Positions 49,499-60,189 of a DNA stretch of 64,000 bases are shown one piece after another. Numbering within the stretch: the first letter of the stretch is position 1; every line of letters begins with the position of its first letter. The position numbers were made by a program, and so were the translations under genes. Origin of the DNA: Rhipidocladum racemiflorum (lineage: Eukaryota; Streptophyta; Magnoliopsida; Poales; Poaceae); NCBI GenBank assembly GCA_036346355.1, contig CM070580.1, forward strand, positions 22,869,374 through 22,933,373, read 5' to 3'. Below the pieces are notes generated by a model, which saw only the letters and a list, made by a program, of their open reading frames with translations, had not been told where the DNA came from and did not search any database.

Positions 49499-49870
49499 CC
49501 AAACCCCAGAGGCTTCCGATGGTCGTGAACCCCACCATCAAGTATACTGTCGTCGGCCGGGTCCTCATAGACTCCGGAGCTCTTTGGACCTTATTTCAGC
49601 CAAGGTTTTGGGCCGAGATCACGATTCCTCGTTCCAAAATCAAGAGTGTAGCCGTGCCCTTCTTCTGATAGTCCCGGCACCTCGATCAAACCTCCGGGCA
49701 GGTCGTCCCGCCCGTGAGTTTCAGCGGCCCAAGTAACTTCAGAACGGAGCTAATCACCTTCGAGGTGGTAGACTTGAGTCGGCCTACAACGCCATCCTCG
49801 GCAGCCGGCCTTGGCCAAGTTCATGGCCGCTCGCATCACGCGTGACGCTGCCTGAAGATTCCTGACCGAA
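49440..49870 (+). pseudogene. Aspartic protease domain of the Tat-lineage element
   Basis: The frame shows a VLIDSGALWTLF active site at 49561-49596; the DSG triad is the catalytic Asp motif of retroviral-type proteases, which mature the polyprotein. Upstream is KDDCPLGMTKPQRLPMVV, typical of the region before the protease in grass gypsy elements. After about 49668 the frame shifts; a TAYNAILG-like block is readable near 49780. No intact ORF remains. Confidence 0.8.
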
Positions 49871-50096
49871 CGGAGTCATAACCGTCAAAGGAACCACAAG
49901 TCCGCACTCAATTGCGATTTAAAGAGCGCTGGATATGGTCGGTCAGTTACCCACTCGCGGCCCTGACCAAGAGCCGAAGCATTCCCGGCCTAAACTTGCC
50001 CTCCAGCCTGGAGGAGAGACCAAGGCTGTTCCGCTCAACGAGTCGGAACCGGCCAAGGTCGTTCATTTGGGATCTTCCTTAGATCCCAAATAGGAA

Positions 50097-51130
50097 CTCG
50101 AGCTCGTCACCTTCCTCCGGGCAAGGTCGGATGTGTTCGCCTGGGAACCATCCGACATGCCCGGGGTCCCAAGGGAGGTGGTCGAGCACAGGCTAGCGGT
50201 TCAGCCTGACAAAAAACCAGTGAGACAGAAACTTAGACGCTTTTCCCCGGAGAAACAGGCAATCATCCGGGAGGAACTCGACAAACTCCTAAAAGCTGGC
50301 TTCATCGAGAAATCGAGCACTCCGAGTGGCTAGCCAATCCAGCCTCGTCGGAAGAAAGGAGGCAAGTGGCGCATGTGCGCCGATCACACGGTCTCGAACG
50401 CAAAGATGCCCAAAAGACAACTATCCGCTGCCTCGCATAGATCAATTGGTGGACGCGACGGCAGTGGTCACGCACCATGAGCTTCCTAGACGCCTATTCG
50501 GGCTATCATCGATCAGCTTATCGCGAAGACGAGGAAAAGACTTCCTTCATCACCCCATTCGGTACCTTCTCGCTATACGACCATGTCTTTCTGGCCTGAG
50601 AAATGCGGGAGCAACCTTTCAGCGCCTCATGCGAAAACTTTTCGCACCAAGTAGGTCGAATTTGGAGGTCTATGTCGACGACATAGTTGTCAAAAGCAAG
50701 AGTACTTGGTCACGTTGTCGACTTGGAAGAAACTTTCAGTAACCTCAATAAGCATCGAATAAAGCTAAATCCGTAAAAATGCGTGTTCGGCGTGAAGGCC
50801 GGCAAGGTGCTCGGCTACATGGTCGGGCCACATGGCATTGGGGCAAACCCGAGAAAATCGAAGCCATTGAGAACATGAGGTCGCCCACGTGCGTAAAGGA
50901 AGTACAAGCTCGACCGAAGAATGGCCGCCTTAAGCCGGTTCATCTCCTACCGGGAGCGAGGCTACCTTTCTTTAAAGCCCTCCGCAAGCATGACGGCTTC
51001 ACGTGGACGGAGGAAGCCGATCGCTCGTTCAAAGAGCTAAAACAAGACATCTCCAAGCCGCCCGCCCTCGTCACACCCACAAATGGGGAAGAATTACTAC
51101 TATACCTGGCGGCAACCCGCAAGCGGTAAG
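50097..51130 (+). pseudogene. Reverse transcriptase with first RNase H region, Tat-lineage element
   Basis: RT copies element RNA into DNA. Readable blocks are FAWEPSDMPGVPREVVEHRL, QKLRRFSPEKQAIIREE and KLLKAGFIEKSSTPSG (50133-50333, then a stop in place of Trp), LDAYSGYH and KTSFITPFGTF in shifted frames, and the catalytic YVDDIVVKSK at 50671-50700. The connection/RNase H start FTWTEEADRSFKELK follows near 51000. The catalytic Asp pair is kept, but several frame changes and stops (50331, around 50740) break the protein. Confidence 0.9.
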
Positions 51131-51153
51131 CTCGGTGTTAGCGGTAGAGAGAG

Positions 51154-51783
51154 ATGGTACCCATGACCTATCTATTACGTCGTGAAGTACTTCATGGACC
51201 AAAGGAACGCTACCCTCAAGTCCGAAACTCATCAGTACTCGTTTCGATGGCCTCCAGAAAGTTGCGCCACTACTTTCAAGCACACAAGATCGTGGTGCCG
51301 ACCGGCTTCCCACTCAGGGAGATCCTGAAAAATCAGGACGCCAGTGGTCGCATAGCCAAGTGGGCAATGGAGCTCGCCGAGTTCGAGCTGGTGTTCTCAG
51401 CCCGCACGGCGATAAAGTCACAAGTCTTGGCTGATTTCGTGGCAGAATGGTCGGCTCCGGCACCACCAGCCAGCGGGACCAATGATTCAAGGGAAAACTC
51501 CTGGACCTTGTATTTTGATGGATCCCGAGCATACGAGCGCTCGGGGGCTGGCGTCGTCTTGGTCTCCCCGGATGGAGAGCAACTTCAGTACGCCATCCAA
51601 CTACATTTCGCCGCGACTAACAACGCGGCAGAGTACGAAGGCCTTTTGGCCGGACTTCGGGCATGTAAATCGCTAGGAGTCCAACGGCTCACTGTGAAGG
51701 GCGATTCACAGTTGGTCGTGAACCAGGTCAACAAGGAGTATCAGTGTTCCGATACCTCAATGGCGCTGCACTGGCCGAAGTAA
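51154..51783 (+). pseudogene. Second RNase H domain (archaeal-like type) of the Tat-lineage element
   Basis: After the end of the RT-linked RNase H (HKIVVPTGFPLREIL, WAMELAEFELVF, ADFVAEW) comes an additional RNase H fold at 51490-51783: LYFDGS (first Asp), NNAAEYEGLLAGLRA (Glu), VKGDSQLVVNQV (second Asp). A second RNase H of archaeal-like type next to the original one is a published mark of the Tat clade. RNase H removes the RNA strand of the hybrid. This stretch is one of the longest intact frames in the element. Confidence 0.85.
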
Positions 51784-51855
51784 GGAAGATGGAGAAATAC
51801 TTCAAGAATTTCGAGTAATCTACATCCCCGTGAAGGATAATTCACTGGTGACCAA

Positions 51856-53220
51856 ATGTCTAAGGTCGGTTCCTCTCAAACCACCGCTCCGGCGGGGGTG
51901 CTTGTCGAGCACCTGCATAAGCCCTCCATTCCCTCTGAAGAGGAGGCACCAGAGACCGGCGGTAGGGTCTCCTTCCTCAAGCAAAGCGCAAATTGGATGA
52001 CGCCATTCATCCAATACCTTGCGCATGGGACATTGCCCGAGGAAGAAGCCGAGCGTTCCCGGCTAATAAGGCGATCTTCTCAGTACAGACTGATCGAGGA
52101 CGACCTATACCGGAAAGGCGCATTAGGAATCCTTTCCAGATGCGTCTCTCAGGAGGAAGGCCAGTACCTTCTTCGTGATATCCATGAAGGGATGTGCGGA
52201 GCTCACTCGTCTTTCAGAACGCTTGTGAGCAAGGCCTTCCGACTAGGGTACTACTGGCCCACGGCTTTGGCGGACGCACGGTCAGTCGTAATGACCTGCC
52301 GAGCATGCCAGTTTCATGCTCGAAAAGCCCGTCAACCAGCATATGCCCTGCAAACCATACCACTCTCGTGGCCGTTCTCGACCTGGGGGCTCGATGTCCT
52401 TGGACCCTTCCCCGAGGTCGAAGGCCGCAAGTACTTGCTCGTGGCCATCGACACTTTCACTAAGTGGATAGAGGCCGAGCCCGCTCAACCATCTCGGCCC
52501 AGCGCCAAGAGGTTCCTCCAGAGCAATGTGGTAACTCGGTTCGAGATACCCACCGTCTCATCACGTATAATGGGACCCAATTCACCAAAGGAACTATTCC
52601 AAAGTTATCGCGAAGAGGTCGGGACCAAGGTTCGCTTCGCCTGCGTGGCGCATCCACGAGCAACGGAGCAAATTTAACGAGCAAATGGGCAGCTAGTCCA
52701 GGGCATAAAAGAGGGTCTTCAAGACCCTCAACCAAAGACAAGCAAAGTGGGTGGATGAGCTTCCCGCCGTTCTTTGGTCTCGCACACCACGACGAGTCGA
52801 GCCACAGGTGAAACGCCTTTCCAACTCGTCTCACGGTGCGGAGGCCATCCCGCTCGCCAAATCGTGCTAGGTTCCCCAGGTGCAATCGATCGATTCCATC
52901 GATCAAGAGGTTGAGCGCCTCGTCGACCTGGACCTCGTCGAAGCAACACGCGAGCGGTGCTCCTGCTCGGTCTGCGGTTTACCTACTGTGCTCTTCGTGA
53001 GGCACGCAGCCAAGACAATCAGGCCTAGGGTCCTACAAGTCGGCGACATGGTCTTACGAAGAGTTCAAGACCTGTCGAAAGCCAACAAGTGACCCCAAGG
53101 TGGGAGGGACCCTACACGGTCGTGTCTACAAAGACGCCCGGGCTGTTCGCCTCGCGATGCCGGATGGTCGGAGCTCACCAAAGACTGAACATCGATCAAG
53201 CTGCGTAAATTCTACGTTTA
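51856..53220 (+). pseudogene. Integrase of the Tat-lineage element
   Basis: The frame at 51856-52677 has the zinc-binding region (DIHEGMCGAHSSFRTL ... CRACQFHARK, HHCC type) and the core start LSWPFSTWGLDVLGPF with the first catalytic Asp and DTFTKWIEAEP. Then the frame shifts; the second catalytic motif reads T-Y-N-G-T-Q-F at about 52563, so the expected Asp is Tyr. The C-terminal part (RVLQVGDMVLRRVQDL at 53026-53073) precedes a decayed end. Integrase inserts element DNA. The Asp-to-Tyr change and the frameshifts would disable it. Confidence 0.88.
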
Positions 53221-53229
53221 GACGAGTAC

Positions 53230-53940
53230 TCTATCTCGCGCCCCTTGCGTTCTTTCCAATAAAACATTTCCCCTCTTTCGTGTTTCGTCCTCGCTTTGTC
53301 GAACGAGCATCGTCGTCTACCAAAGACTGCAGACGAGCTTATCCGACAAGTATGTGCGCACCATTTCCCTTGGCCCACGGATGCTCGCCTAATCGCTCAC
53401 TTTCCGCAGTAGCTCTTCATCAGATCTTTGGTCGGGCGCGAGCATCCACTCTAAGCCCGGTTCAGTGACCACTCGGGTATGGCGGCTCTACGTATTGTTG
53501 GTTTAAAGCTCATCTACTCTGTGCTCACATCTTTTCTCGACACACCGACCTATTTAAATCATTCAAAAAATCGTCATGACCAAAGCGACCCTTAAATTTT
53601 CCCATGAACAAACTCGTGCTCGCAACAGTGAGGACACGACCTTTGTCCATGGCAGGGGGGCTCCGTATGATAGGAACGTTCCGTCCCTTCTTCCAAGGAT
53701 CCTTTGCTCGTATCTATGCTACATGCTCTATGCAGGAACTTGTTTTCTTTGCTCGTATCTATGATGTATGCTCTATGCAGGAACTTGTTTTCTTTTTCTG
53801 CAGAACCGGGATCATATAGGCATATGTTGAAGGCGAACTTGAGAAAAACAGGCAAGAACCAAACACCTGCGAGTTTGCTCATTTAACCCGAAAGGTTGTT
53901 TTCTTTTTTACAGGATTTACGCGAGCTAAAAATAAAAGAA
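53230..53940 (+). other. Spacer between integrase and antisense gene, with a tandem duplication
   Basis: No gene is seen. At 53703-53785 a 46-bp unit containing 'gctcgtatctatg' and 'tgctctatgcaggaacttgttttcttt' is present twice in tandem with minor differences. Minus-strand translations of it repeat a FLHRA phrase and are not a protein family. Confidence 0.6.
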
Positions 53941-53943
53941 GAG

Positions 53944-56900
53944 CTAAGTTCTACGCTCGACCTGAAGGGCAGCAAGTTCCTCCTTAAGGGAGTCGACCTC
54001 TGCCTCCAGGTCCAAAACTTTCCGCCGAGCAGCACGACCTTCAGCCGCGCTGTCCCGAAGGCGCTGCACCTCCTTGAGCTGGGCCTCTTCACGCTCCCGA
54101 GCTCGTTGGAGTTCGGCGCGCAGGTCGGGGACCTCCTGCCGCAACTTCCCCAGCTCCTCTTCGAGGTCGGCACACTTCTGTTCCGAAGTGTTCTTCGCCG
54201 TCTCGCTCTCAAAGAGCTGGTCCCGAAGCCCGACGACGAGGCTCTTCGCCGACTCCAGCTCCTTCAGGTCGGCCTCGCGCACCTCGGAGACCCGACGCTC
54301 GAGATCGGCGATCTTGGCGTCCTGCTCGCGATGGTACGCCTAACTCCTCTCACTGAATCATGAGGCATCGATGTCCTCCATAGCCTTCGCAGCAAACTTG
54401 GAGCAAAGGGGAAGGAAAGTCAAGAAGAACCCCTAGAAGATTGCTCGACTCATATAAAAAGTTGAGAGCAAAACGCTTACCAGAAGAGCCCGGCTGACCA
54501 GCTTGTCTTGAAGCCGCTGGCGATCGGTGGCGCCAGCTCGGAAAAAGGGGTTAACCCACGCAGGGCCATCCTGATCCCGAGCTAGCGCATCACGATCTTG
54601 CCCCTCCTGGGCACTCGGTGCTCCCGGGAGGGTAACGACGTCTCCTCCTTCGACCAACCCCAGGACGCCCTGAGGTTGGTCTTCATACGACAGCGGCTCG
54701 TGGCCGCCTTCCTTCCTCGCCTCGGCCGCGCTTGGGGACTAGACGCCGACCGCCGCTTCCGCCCCTTGCACCTCCGCGACCGGAAGCAATGGGAGCTCCA
54801 CGCTCGGAGGCGATTGGTCGAGGACGACCACCTCCGGCCCATCAACGGCCACCTCCTCTTCGTGGTCCGCAGACGGAGGCAGCTGGTCGGCTCGGGCCGA
54901 TCACTTCCGCTACCGGAAGTGGTCGGGCAATCACGACCGCATCTTCCCCTTGGTCCGCAGCTGGAGGTGGTCGGGCCGGGCAAGAACCCGCTCCTCCTTG
55001 GCTCGCGCCAAGGGCGGTGGGTCAGCCACCACCGCTTGACCACCGGAGTTCGTCGCTCGCTCGCTTGCGCTTACCCCTTCGCAAGGGACCAAGGCCAAGG
55101 CTTCTTGGTCCTCACCCTGCGGCTCTGCTCCTCCGCTGGCCGATAGGTTCCACGTCCGCCGAAGGAAGCACGGTCCCGCCGGGAAGCTTCGGACTCCGAG
55201 TCCGCACTGGCGCCGGCTCCTCCCGCCTCGGCCATCACTTGGTCGACAACGCGGTCGAGCTCGACGTCAATCGCAGAATCGATAATCTCTCACCATCCGA
55301 CGGAAGTCCAAAAGCAACATCCGAAGCTATCACGCCCACGCCAAACAGGGTGGGGTTAGCCCAAGAAAATCGCAAGACAAGAACGAGAACAAGAGAATGA
55401 AGTAGAAGCTTACCTTCGCCGACGAGCGGCGCCATCCTCCTCGGCCTCCTCGCCTCGGGCCATGGGCGACCTGCCGCGGCGGCCTCAGAGGCCTCGGCCA
55501 CGACCACGACGCGCTCCGCGGCGTCGGCCGGCACGTGCCATCACCGGGTCGACGTCGTCCATGTCGACCTCTTCCAAAGACCGAGGTTGCTTGAGAGGTC
55601 GACCTCTTGCTCCTTCCGACTGCAGCATAGGTGGCCTCCTCTTCTTCCTCCTCCTCGGGGCATCGACCACCCGAATAAGCTGGTCCTGGAGGGCCTTGAT
55701 CCGCCTCCACCGCTCCTTGGTCGGGAGGGACCTGGCCTCCTCCTCGGCCTTCCTCGCCGCTCGGCGAGCTGTTCCAGCCGGCCCATCGCCCCCGGCCTCC
55801 TGTTTGAAGTCATCATACCGGTCGGAGTTCGCTTACCTCCTGGCGGTCGGCGTACTCAAGGTGCGGCGTGGTGGTGGTCTGGTCAAAGCTCGGCTTGACC
55901 GGCCGGGCGCTGGGAGGCGAGGCGGCGGATGCCTGGCGACCTCGACCGCCGACCTCTGCGGGAACCCCTGGCCGGGTGTCTTGGCTTGGCGGCTGCGGCG
56001 CTCGACACGGCAAGGTCAAGGGCGACCTTCTCCTGCAAACAGAGATCGGGAGAAATAAGCTCGGAAAACATGCCCTCGGGCGGAAGCAGGAAGAGGTACT
56101 AACCGCGTCACCGCGGTCAAAGACGTTCTTGGGGATCTGACGATTGGGCGTCAGCTCCTTCTCCTTCGGGGCACCGAACATCTCGGCGACCCTCTCGTCA
56201 ACCCAGTCCGTCCTCGGAGCTGCGTCACAACCGAAGATTAAAACAATATATATATATAGCACCGACCACCAGAAAGCAGCGACGCTCGGGAAAGAGGTCC
56301 AGGAACATACCTGCGTTGTCCTCACGGGTGAAGTCATGCCACCCGGTCGCCTCGAAGAAGGGGTGCTCGCGGCGCCTCAGGGGGGACACCCGGTTGAAGG
56401 TAAAGTCCCGGGCGATGTCTCGACCAGTGAGCCCCATCTGGGCGAGCTCACTGATCGTCCTGAGCACCCGCTCTTCCTCAGGTTACACGGCGGCGCGCTG
56501 CCTCGATGGCGGAGCGCCCTCCCAGATGTAGACCAATCGGGACCCTCCGCCTTCTTCCGGTAGAATTAGAGGTCGGCCCAACCCGACACCGAGTCCTTCA
56601 AAGCAACAAGAGGGTACTCGTATGGTCGGTTGGGCCGGAGGCGAAGATAAACGCAATCGGCGGAGCCATCCCACGGTGCGGAAGGGAGTAGAAGTGGAAG
56701 AAAAGGCTAGCCGTGGGCACTACACCCACGCACGCCTCACAAAGATGGGAGAAGACTCGAGAGAAAGGATAGAGTTGGGGTGGAGATGAGAGATCTCGCA
56801 CCCACGTAAGGCAAGCGCGAGGCGAGGAAGTCGCTCTCGGCATTTAAGCCCGCTGATGGCGTACAACTCACAGGAGACGATCTCCGTCTCGCAGTGCCGG

Positions 56901-57005
56901 CACCAGCCGCCCGGGCACTCGACCCGAGCTTGGGTCGACGTACCCCTCATCCGTGAGCGCCTGGAGCCTCCTTCGGGTCATCTGGCTGACCTTGAAGCGC
57001 GCCAT
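53944..57005 (-). pseudogene. Antisense accessory gene of the Tat-lineage element (gypsy-type transposase domain plus coiled coil)
   Basis: It reads opposite to gag-pol. The minus ATG at 57003-57005 gives MARFKVSQMTRRRLQALTDE and a PSSGRVPGRL block. Frames then shift through ERLPRLALALRGCEISHLHP, VFSHLCEACVGVVPTASLFF, and further left DIARDFTFNRVSPLRRREHP and FFEATGWH. This is the same order as the plant 'putative gypsy type transposon' domain. The last ORF, 53944-54282, is a heptad-rich coiled coil (ADLEEELGKLRQEVPDLRAE; VLDLEAEVDSLKEELAALQ). Between them (54480-56060) are GC-rich exons or introns coding P/R/E-rich sequence. Introns are likely but not placed. A minus-strand promoter was not identified. 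Function is unknown; the gene is broken here. Confidence 0.8.
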
Positions 57006-57411
57006 GGCCAAAGAAGGAAGAGAAGCGAAAAGGGTTCTTGGGCGCTAGGGCTCTTGGAAGGTTTTTTTTGGCCGAAGACGAGCAAAGAGACACGGTGTAA
57101 CTCCGACCTCTCCCGGTAGAAAGGGTTAAAAAGATAGTGAAGGGACGGGATAAAAATCGCCGCCTATCACGTAGCAACACCTGGCCGGAGAAAGCGCCGC
57201 TTTCCGAGAAACTGCCGTACCGTTGCAGGAAGGCTTCTCTGAGAAGGAACCGCAGAACAACCAAACGACGCGCCCACGCGGAGCAGGCACGCGGCGGGTA
57301 AAGAAGCTCGTCTCCCGACGTAAAATGGTCGTGAGCCACGGCCAAAAGAAATTCAATCCCCCCTCAAGTCTTCTTAGGCTCAAGGGGAAGCCCGAGGGTT
57401 CCCCGCTTGAA

Positions 57412-57425
57412 CCTCGGGGGCTAGC
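57412..57425 (+). promoter_or_regulatory. Polypurine tract of the Tat-lineage element
   Basis: cctcgggggctagc directly precedes the 3' LTR start at 57426. The reverse-oriented relic at 25 kb has nearly the same sequence at the same place. Confidence 0.75.
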
Positions 57426-58064
57426 TGTCGGGGATTGACTATCTGGCAAAAGACCACGGTACCCCCGTGAGAAGCTAAACCCGCCGACCAAGCAATACTA
57501 GAAGAAGATGCTCGGGAGAATGAAACGAGCATCCCTCCTTCTCCTCCGAGCGTACGCGTCTGCACCTTTACTCGCAGAAGCACCAAACACGCCCCCCCCC
57601 CACGAGCAAGCGTGCTCGTAGAGGCCACGACCTACTCGGGTGTTTGGTCGGAGGGCCCGGCGAACGCTACGAGGAAGGAAGGAGCCAACCAATCAGCCGA
57701 AGATCAAGGGAGATCATACCCGAAATTCAAAACAGCGCGCGAATCAAGGACGGCGGGTCACGGATATGGATACATAGCGTGATCCCAGGAGGTAGTTGCC
57801 TTTTTCGGTACCTATAGTCGTATTATTTAAACCCCCCTGAAGATTTGTAAAGGGGAGGAAAAAAAGAGATAGAACATAATACACTGGAGTAGGGCTGTTA
57901 TCCCGGGAGAGGGAGGCCCGAACCAGGATAAACACCGTGTCCCCCTTTTCTTCTTCTCCCGACCTCGCATCGCTCGAACGACCTCTTCGATCCGTACGAC
58001 GGGGCTCTGTTGATCCCCCATTCAACAAGTAAGCTCGACGGGAGCCGTTCTCCAATCGTCGACA
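57426..58064 (+). repeat. 3' LTR of the Tat-lineage element
   Basis: It is 639 bp, starts TGTCGGGGATTG and ends CGTCGACA, with a run of nine C at about 57594. It is followed by the TSD gaaac. Confidence 0.95.
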
Positions 58065-58164
58065 GAAACCAAAAAATAAATCTTGTCGAAATATCAAACT
58101 GGTTTCAAATCTTTTTCAAATACTCATCATCAAAATCAACTGGATCAAAAATAACGATCCTTCA

Positions 58165-58720
58165 AGTTACTAATGTTAAAATGATCGATAAGATATTATG
58201 CACCTTCCACCCCAATATGAGAATGTTGATGTAATAGTATGATCATGCCAAGTACAAGAAATACTCCGAGCTTACATGTGTTTTGCTAGAAATAGAAAAG
58301 CATGATGAACCTCTGGTGAAGAATCATCATGTACTTCCTAAGAAGAATCATGCAATGCCTGAAACATATGCAAATGCTTGACAGGTTAGCAACAGCCAAG
58401 GCCGCAGAGAGGGCCAAAGGAATAAATGGGATAAGTAGAAGAATGGCATATCAGATAGGGGAAGAGGCAATCCATAGTGGGAAAGTAACAGTAAAGAGCC
58501 AGGGAGCTTCCAAAAGCAAGACTCAGCTAACAAAGCTGTAAACCCCTGCATAACCCAGCTTTAGGTATGGATGCACTGATCATTGGTCATGCAACTATCG
58601 CATCCCGAAACATGTGGTAAACTTCTACACGAAATCCACTTGAATAGTCAATAAGACCCAAGGAAAACAATGTTAAGCCATACTCCACCGTTCAACCTGT
58701 TGTTGTCATGGACGCTAAGA
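58165..58720 (+). pseudogene. Copia gag, 3' part (after the nested insertions)
   Basis: The frame resumes at the right-hand copy of the TSD with MIDKILCTFHP at 58179, then KYSELTCVLLEIEKHDEP and a K-N-H-H motif near 58320, the usual C-terminal order of plant copia gag. A stretch rich in S, K and Q follows (to about 58560) where a zinc knuckle would normally lie; no clean CCHC is readable. Several stops are present. Confidence 0.75.
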
Positions 58721-59379
58721 AGTGTGATTATATGATTTTTGAAATTATTGAGTTTTAGGAGTCCTGGGAGGACACCTACGACTCATATAGAGACCTGGAT
58801 TAGTCTCCTAAGAATTCCTTCAATTTGCTAGTCATATTCCTTATAAGTCTCCTTATCAATTTTGCGCTACTTTCCAAATGAACATTTGGACTACGCTCCT
58901 GTTGAGAGATTATCATTTAAAACTGAATAAATAGCTATTTATCAGATATTTGATTAATTGTGCTATGTTTGTTCTATATTCTACAATTTGTTTCTGATGC
59001 AACAATTGTTTGATTATTAAATCATACTTCTAATATATAACAAAATATAGTCCAATGGTGGAGGAGAAAATCTGTCTAGAAGACAGTTGTACCACACTAA
59101 GTGAATTGAAAAATATTATGACTATTGCTAGAAACAATGCTCTCACAGCTGTCACTGGAAGAATGCCATATTATACCATGAGTCCAGTCATACTCCCTCA
59201 AGTTTTAAAGACATTGGTCTGAATGGTTTCCATATGCAGCCAGAAAAGAGGATGATACAGAATACCTACTTATGACTAAGTTTAATGGGTGTAATAAATG
59301 TACAGTTGAAAAATTCCATTAGTCCTCCTCTAGGTTATACTATGCACATATAAAACATGAAGTTTGTGTTGCGATGAAA
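58721..59379 (+). pseudogene. Copia protease/linker region, heavily decayed
   Basis: The region between gag and integrase should encode the aspartic protease. No D-S/T-G motif is readable. From 59240 to 59350 phrases such as EYLLMTKFNGCNKC and SRLYYAHIKHEVCVAMK are recognisable as the linker before the integrase zinc finger of this copia group. Confidence 0.5.
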
Positions 59380-60160
59380 ATCCAGAAATAATTAAGATCT
59401 GGCAGATCGATTGGGTTATCCTGAGTTGAATATTATGAAAAGAATAATTAATAATTCTGTTGACCATAACATAAAGACTTTTCTTGATCTGAAGATTCAT
59501 TATGCCCTGTTAGTGCTAAAGGAAATCTCATATTTAGATCTTCTTACCTAAACGATTAGGGAAGAATCATATAATTTACTGGAGAAAATTCAAAGTGATA
59601 TATGTGGACCTATTCAGCCCCTGTCGGGCACATTCAGATATTTTATGGTACTAATATATGCTTCTACTAGATGATCCCACGTATGCCTCTTATCTACCAG
59701 AAATCATGCTTTTGCTAAATTAATTACTCAAATTATTAAGTTAAGAGCCTCCTTTCTAGAAGAAATGATTAAGTTTATTCGAATGTATAATGCTGATGAG
59801 TTTACCTTAAAAACATTTAATAATTATTGTATGGCTTTGGACATTAATGTAGAGCATTTTGTACCTTATGTCCACACTCAAAATGGCCTCGCAGAGTAAT
59901 TAATTAAAAGAATAAAACTTATTACTAGGCCACTTTTGCATAATAGTAGGCTACTCACTAACTATTGGGACCATGCAGTTCTGCACGTTGCGGCATTAAT
60001 TCAACTTAGAACAACTGCATATCATGAAATTTTCCCTTTGCAGAGAGTGCGTAGAAAAAAAATTAAATATTTTCCATTTGCGAAAATTTGGTTGTGTTGT
60101 ATACATGCCAATCTCTCCACTACAGCGTACCATCATGGGCCCTCATCGGAAATATGATGG
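59380..60160 (+). pseudogene. Copia integrase
   Basis: The start of the domain has a D-R-L/H-P-E-like segment with IMKRIINNS, then LEKIQSDICGPIQPLSGTFR (first catalytic Asp at about 59600), HVCLLSTRNHAFAKLITQI, a second catalytic site reading M-Y-N-A-D-E-F where the Asp after Met is Tyr, and a VEHFVPYVHTQNGLAE block with the catalytic Glu, followed by a stop. It continues with LIKRIKLITRPLLHNSRLL and YWDHAVLHVAALIQLRTTAYHE to about 60030. The Asp-to-Tyr change and stops make it inactive. Confidence 0.88.
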
Positions 60161-60189
60161 GCTAGAGAATATGTTTGCAATCTAACAAC

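Larger units (their letters stand above)
46663..58064 (+). mobile_element. Tat-lineage Ty3/gypsy retrotransposon (11.4 kb) with antisense accessory gene, TSD GAAAC
   Basis: The LTRs are 46663-47289 and 57426-58064, starting TGTCGGGGATTG and ending CGTCGACA, with exact TSD gaaac at 46658-46662 and 58065-58069. A primer-binding site follows at 47292, and a polypurine tract (cctcgggggctagc) precedes the 3' LTR. The plus-strand order is gag, protease, RT, RNase H, a second RNase H, integrase. About 4.2 kb between integrase and the 3' LTR holds an antisense gene. The dual RNase H and the extra antisense ORF are known marks of the Tat lineage (RIRE2, Grande). Frameshifts and stops in every ORF make it defective as assembled. 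Confidence 0.93.
45620..58164 (-). mobile_element. Solo LTR of a second copia family (SIRE/Maximus-like), TSD AGTTA, itself split by a gypsy element
   Basis: The solo LTR proper is 45620-46662 plus 58070-58164, about 1.14 kb. It begins TGTAGGACCG and contains 'cagagggggggtgaatgattg'; on the minus strand this is the C-rich '...CACCCCCC' sequence typical of the 3' end of SIRE/Maximus-type copia LTRs. It ends ccttca at 58164. An exact TSD agtta lies at 45615-45619 and 58165-58169. Independent proof comes from the copia gag reading frame, which runs on in phase across the site. The remaining 11.4 kb (46663-58064 plus one gaaac) is a later gypsy insertion. Confidence 0.85.

Noticed and set aside
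55462..56058. 198-codon plus-strand ORF in the Tat element
   Set aside because: It is opposite the antisense accessory gene, R/P/S-rich and without a domain; the minus-strand context is better supported.
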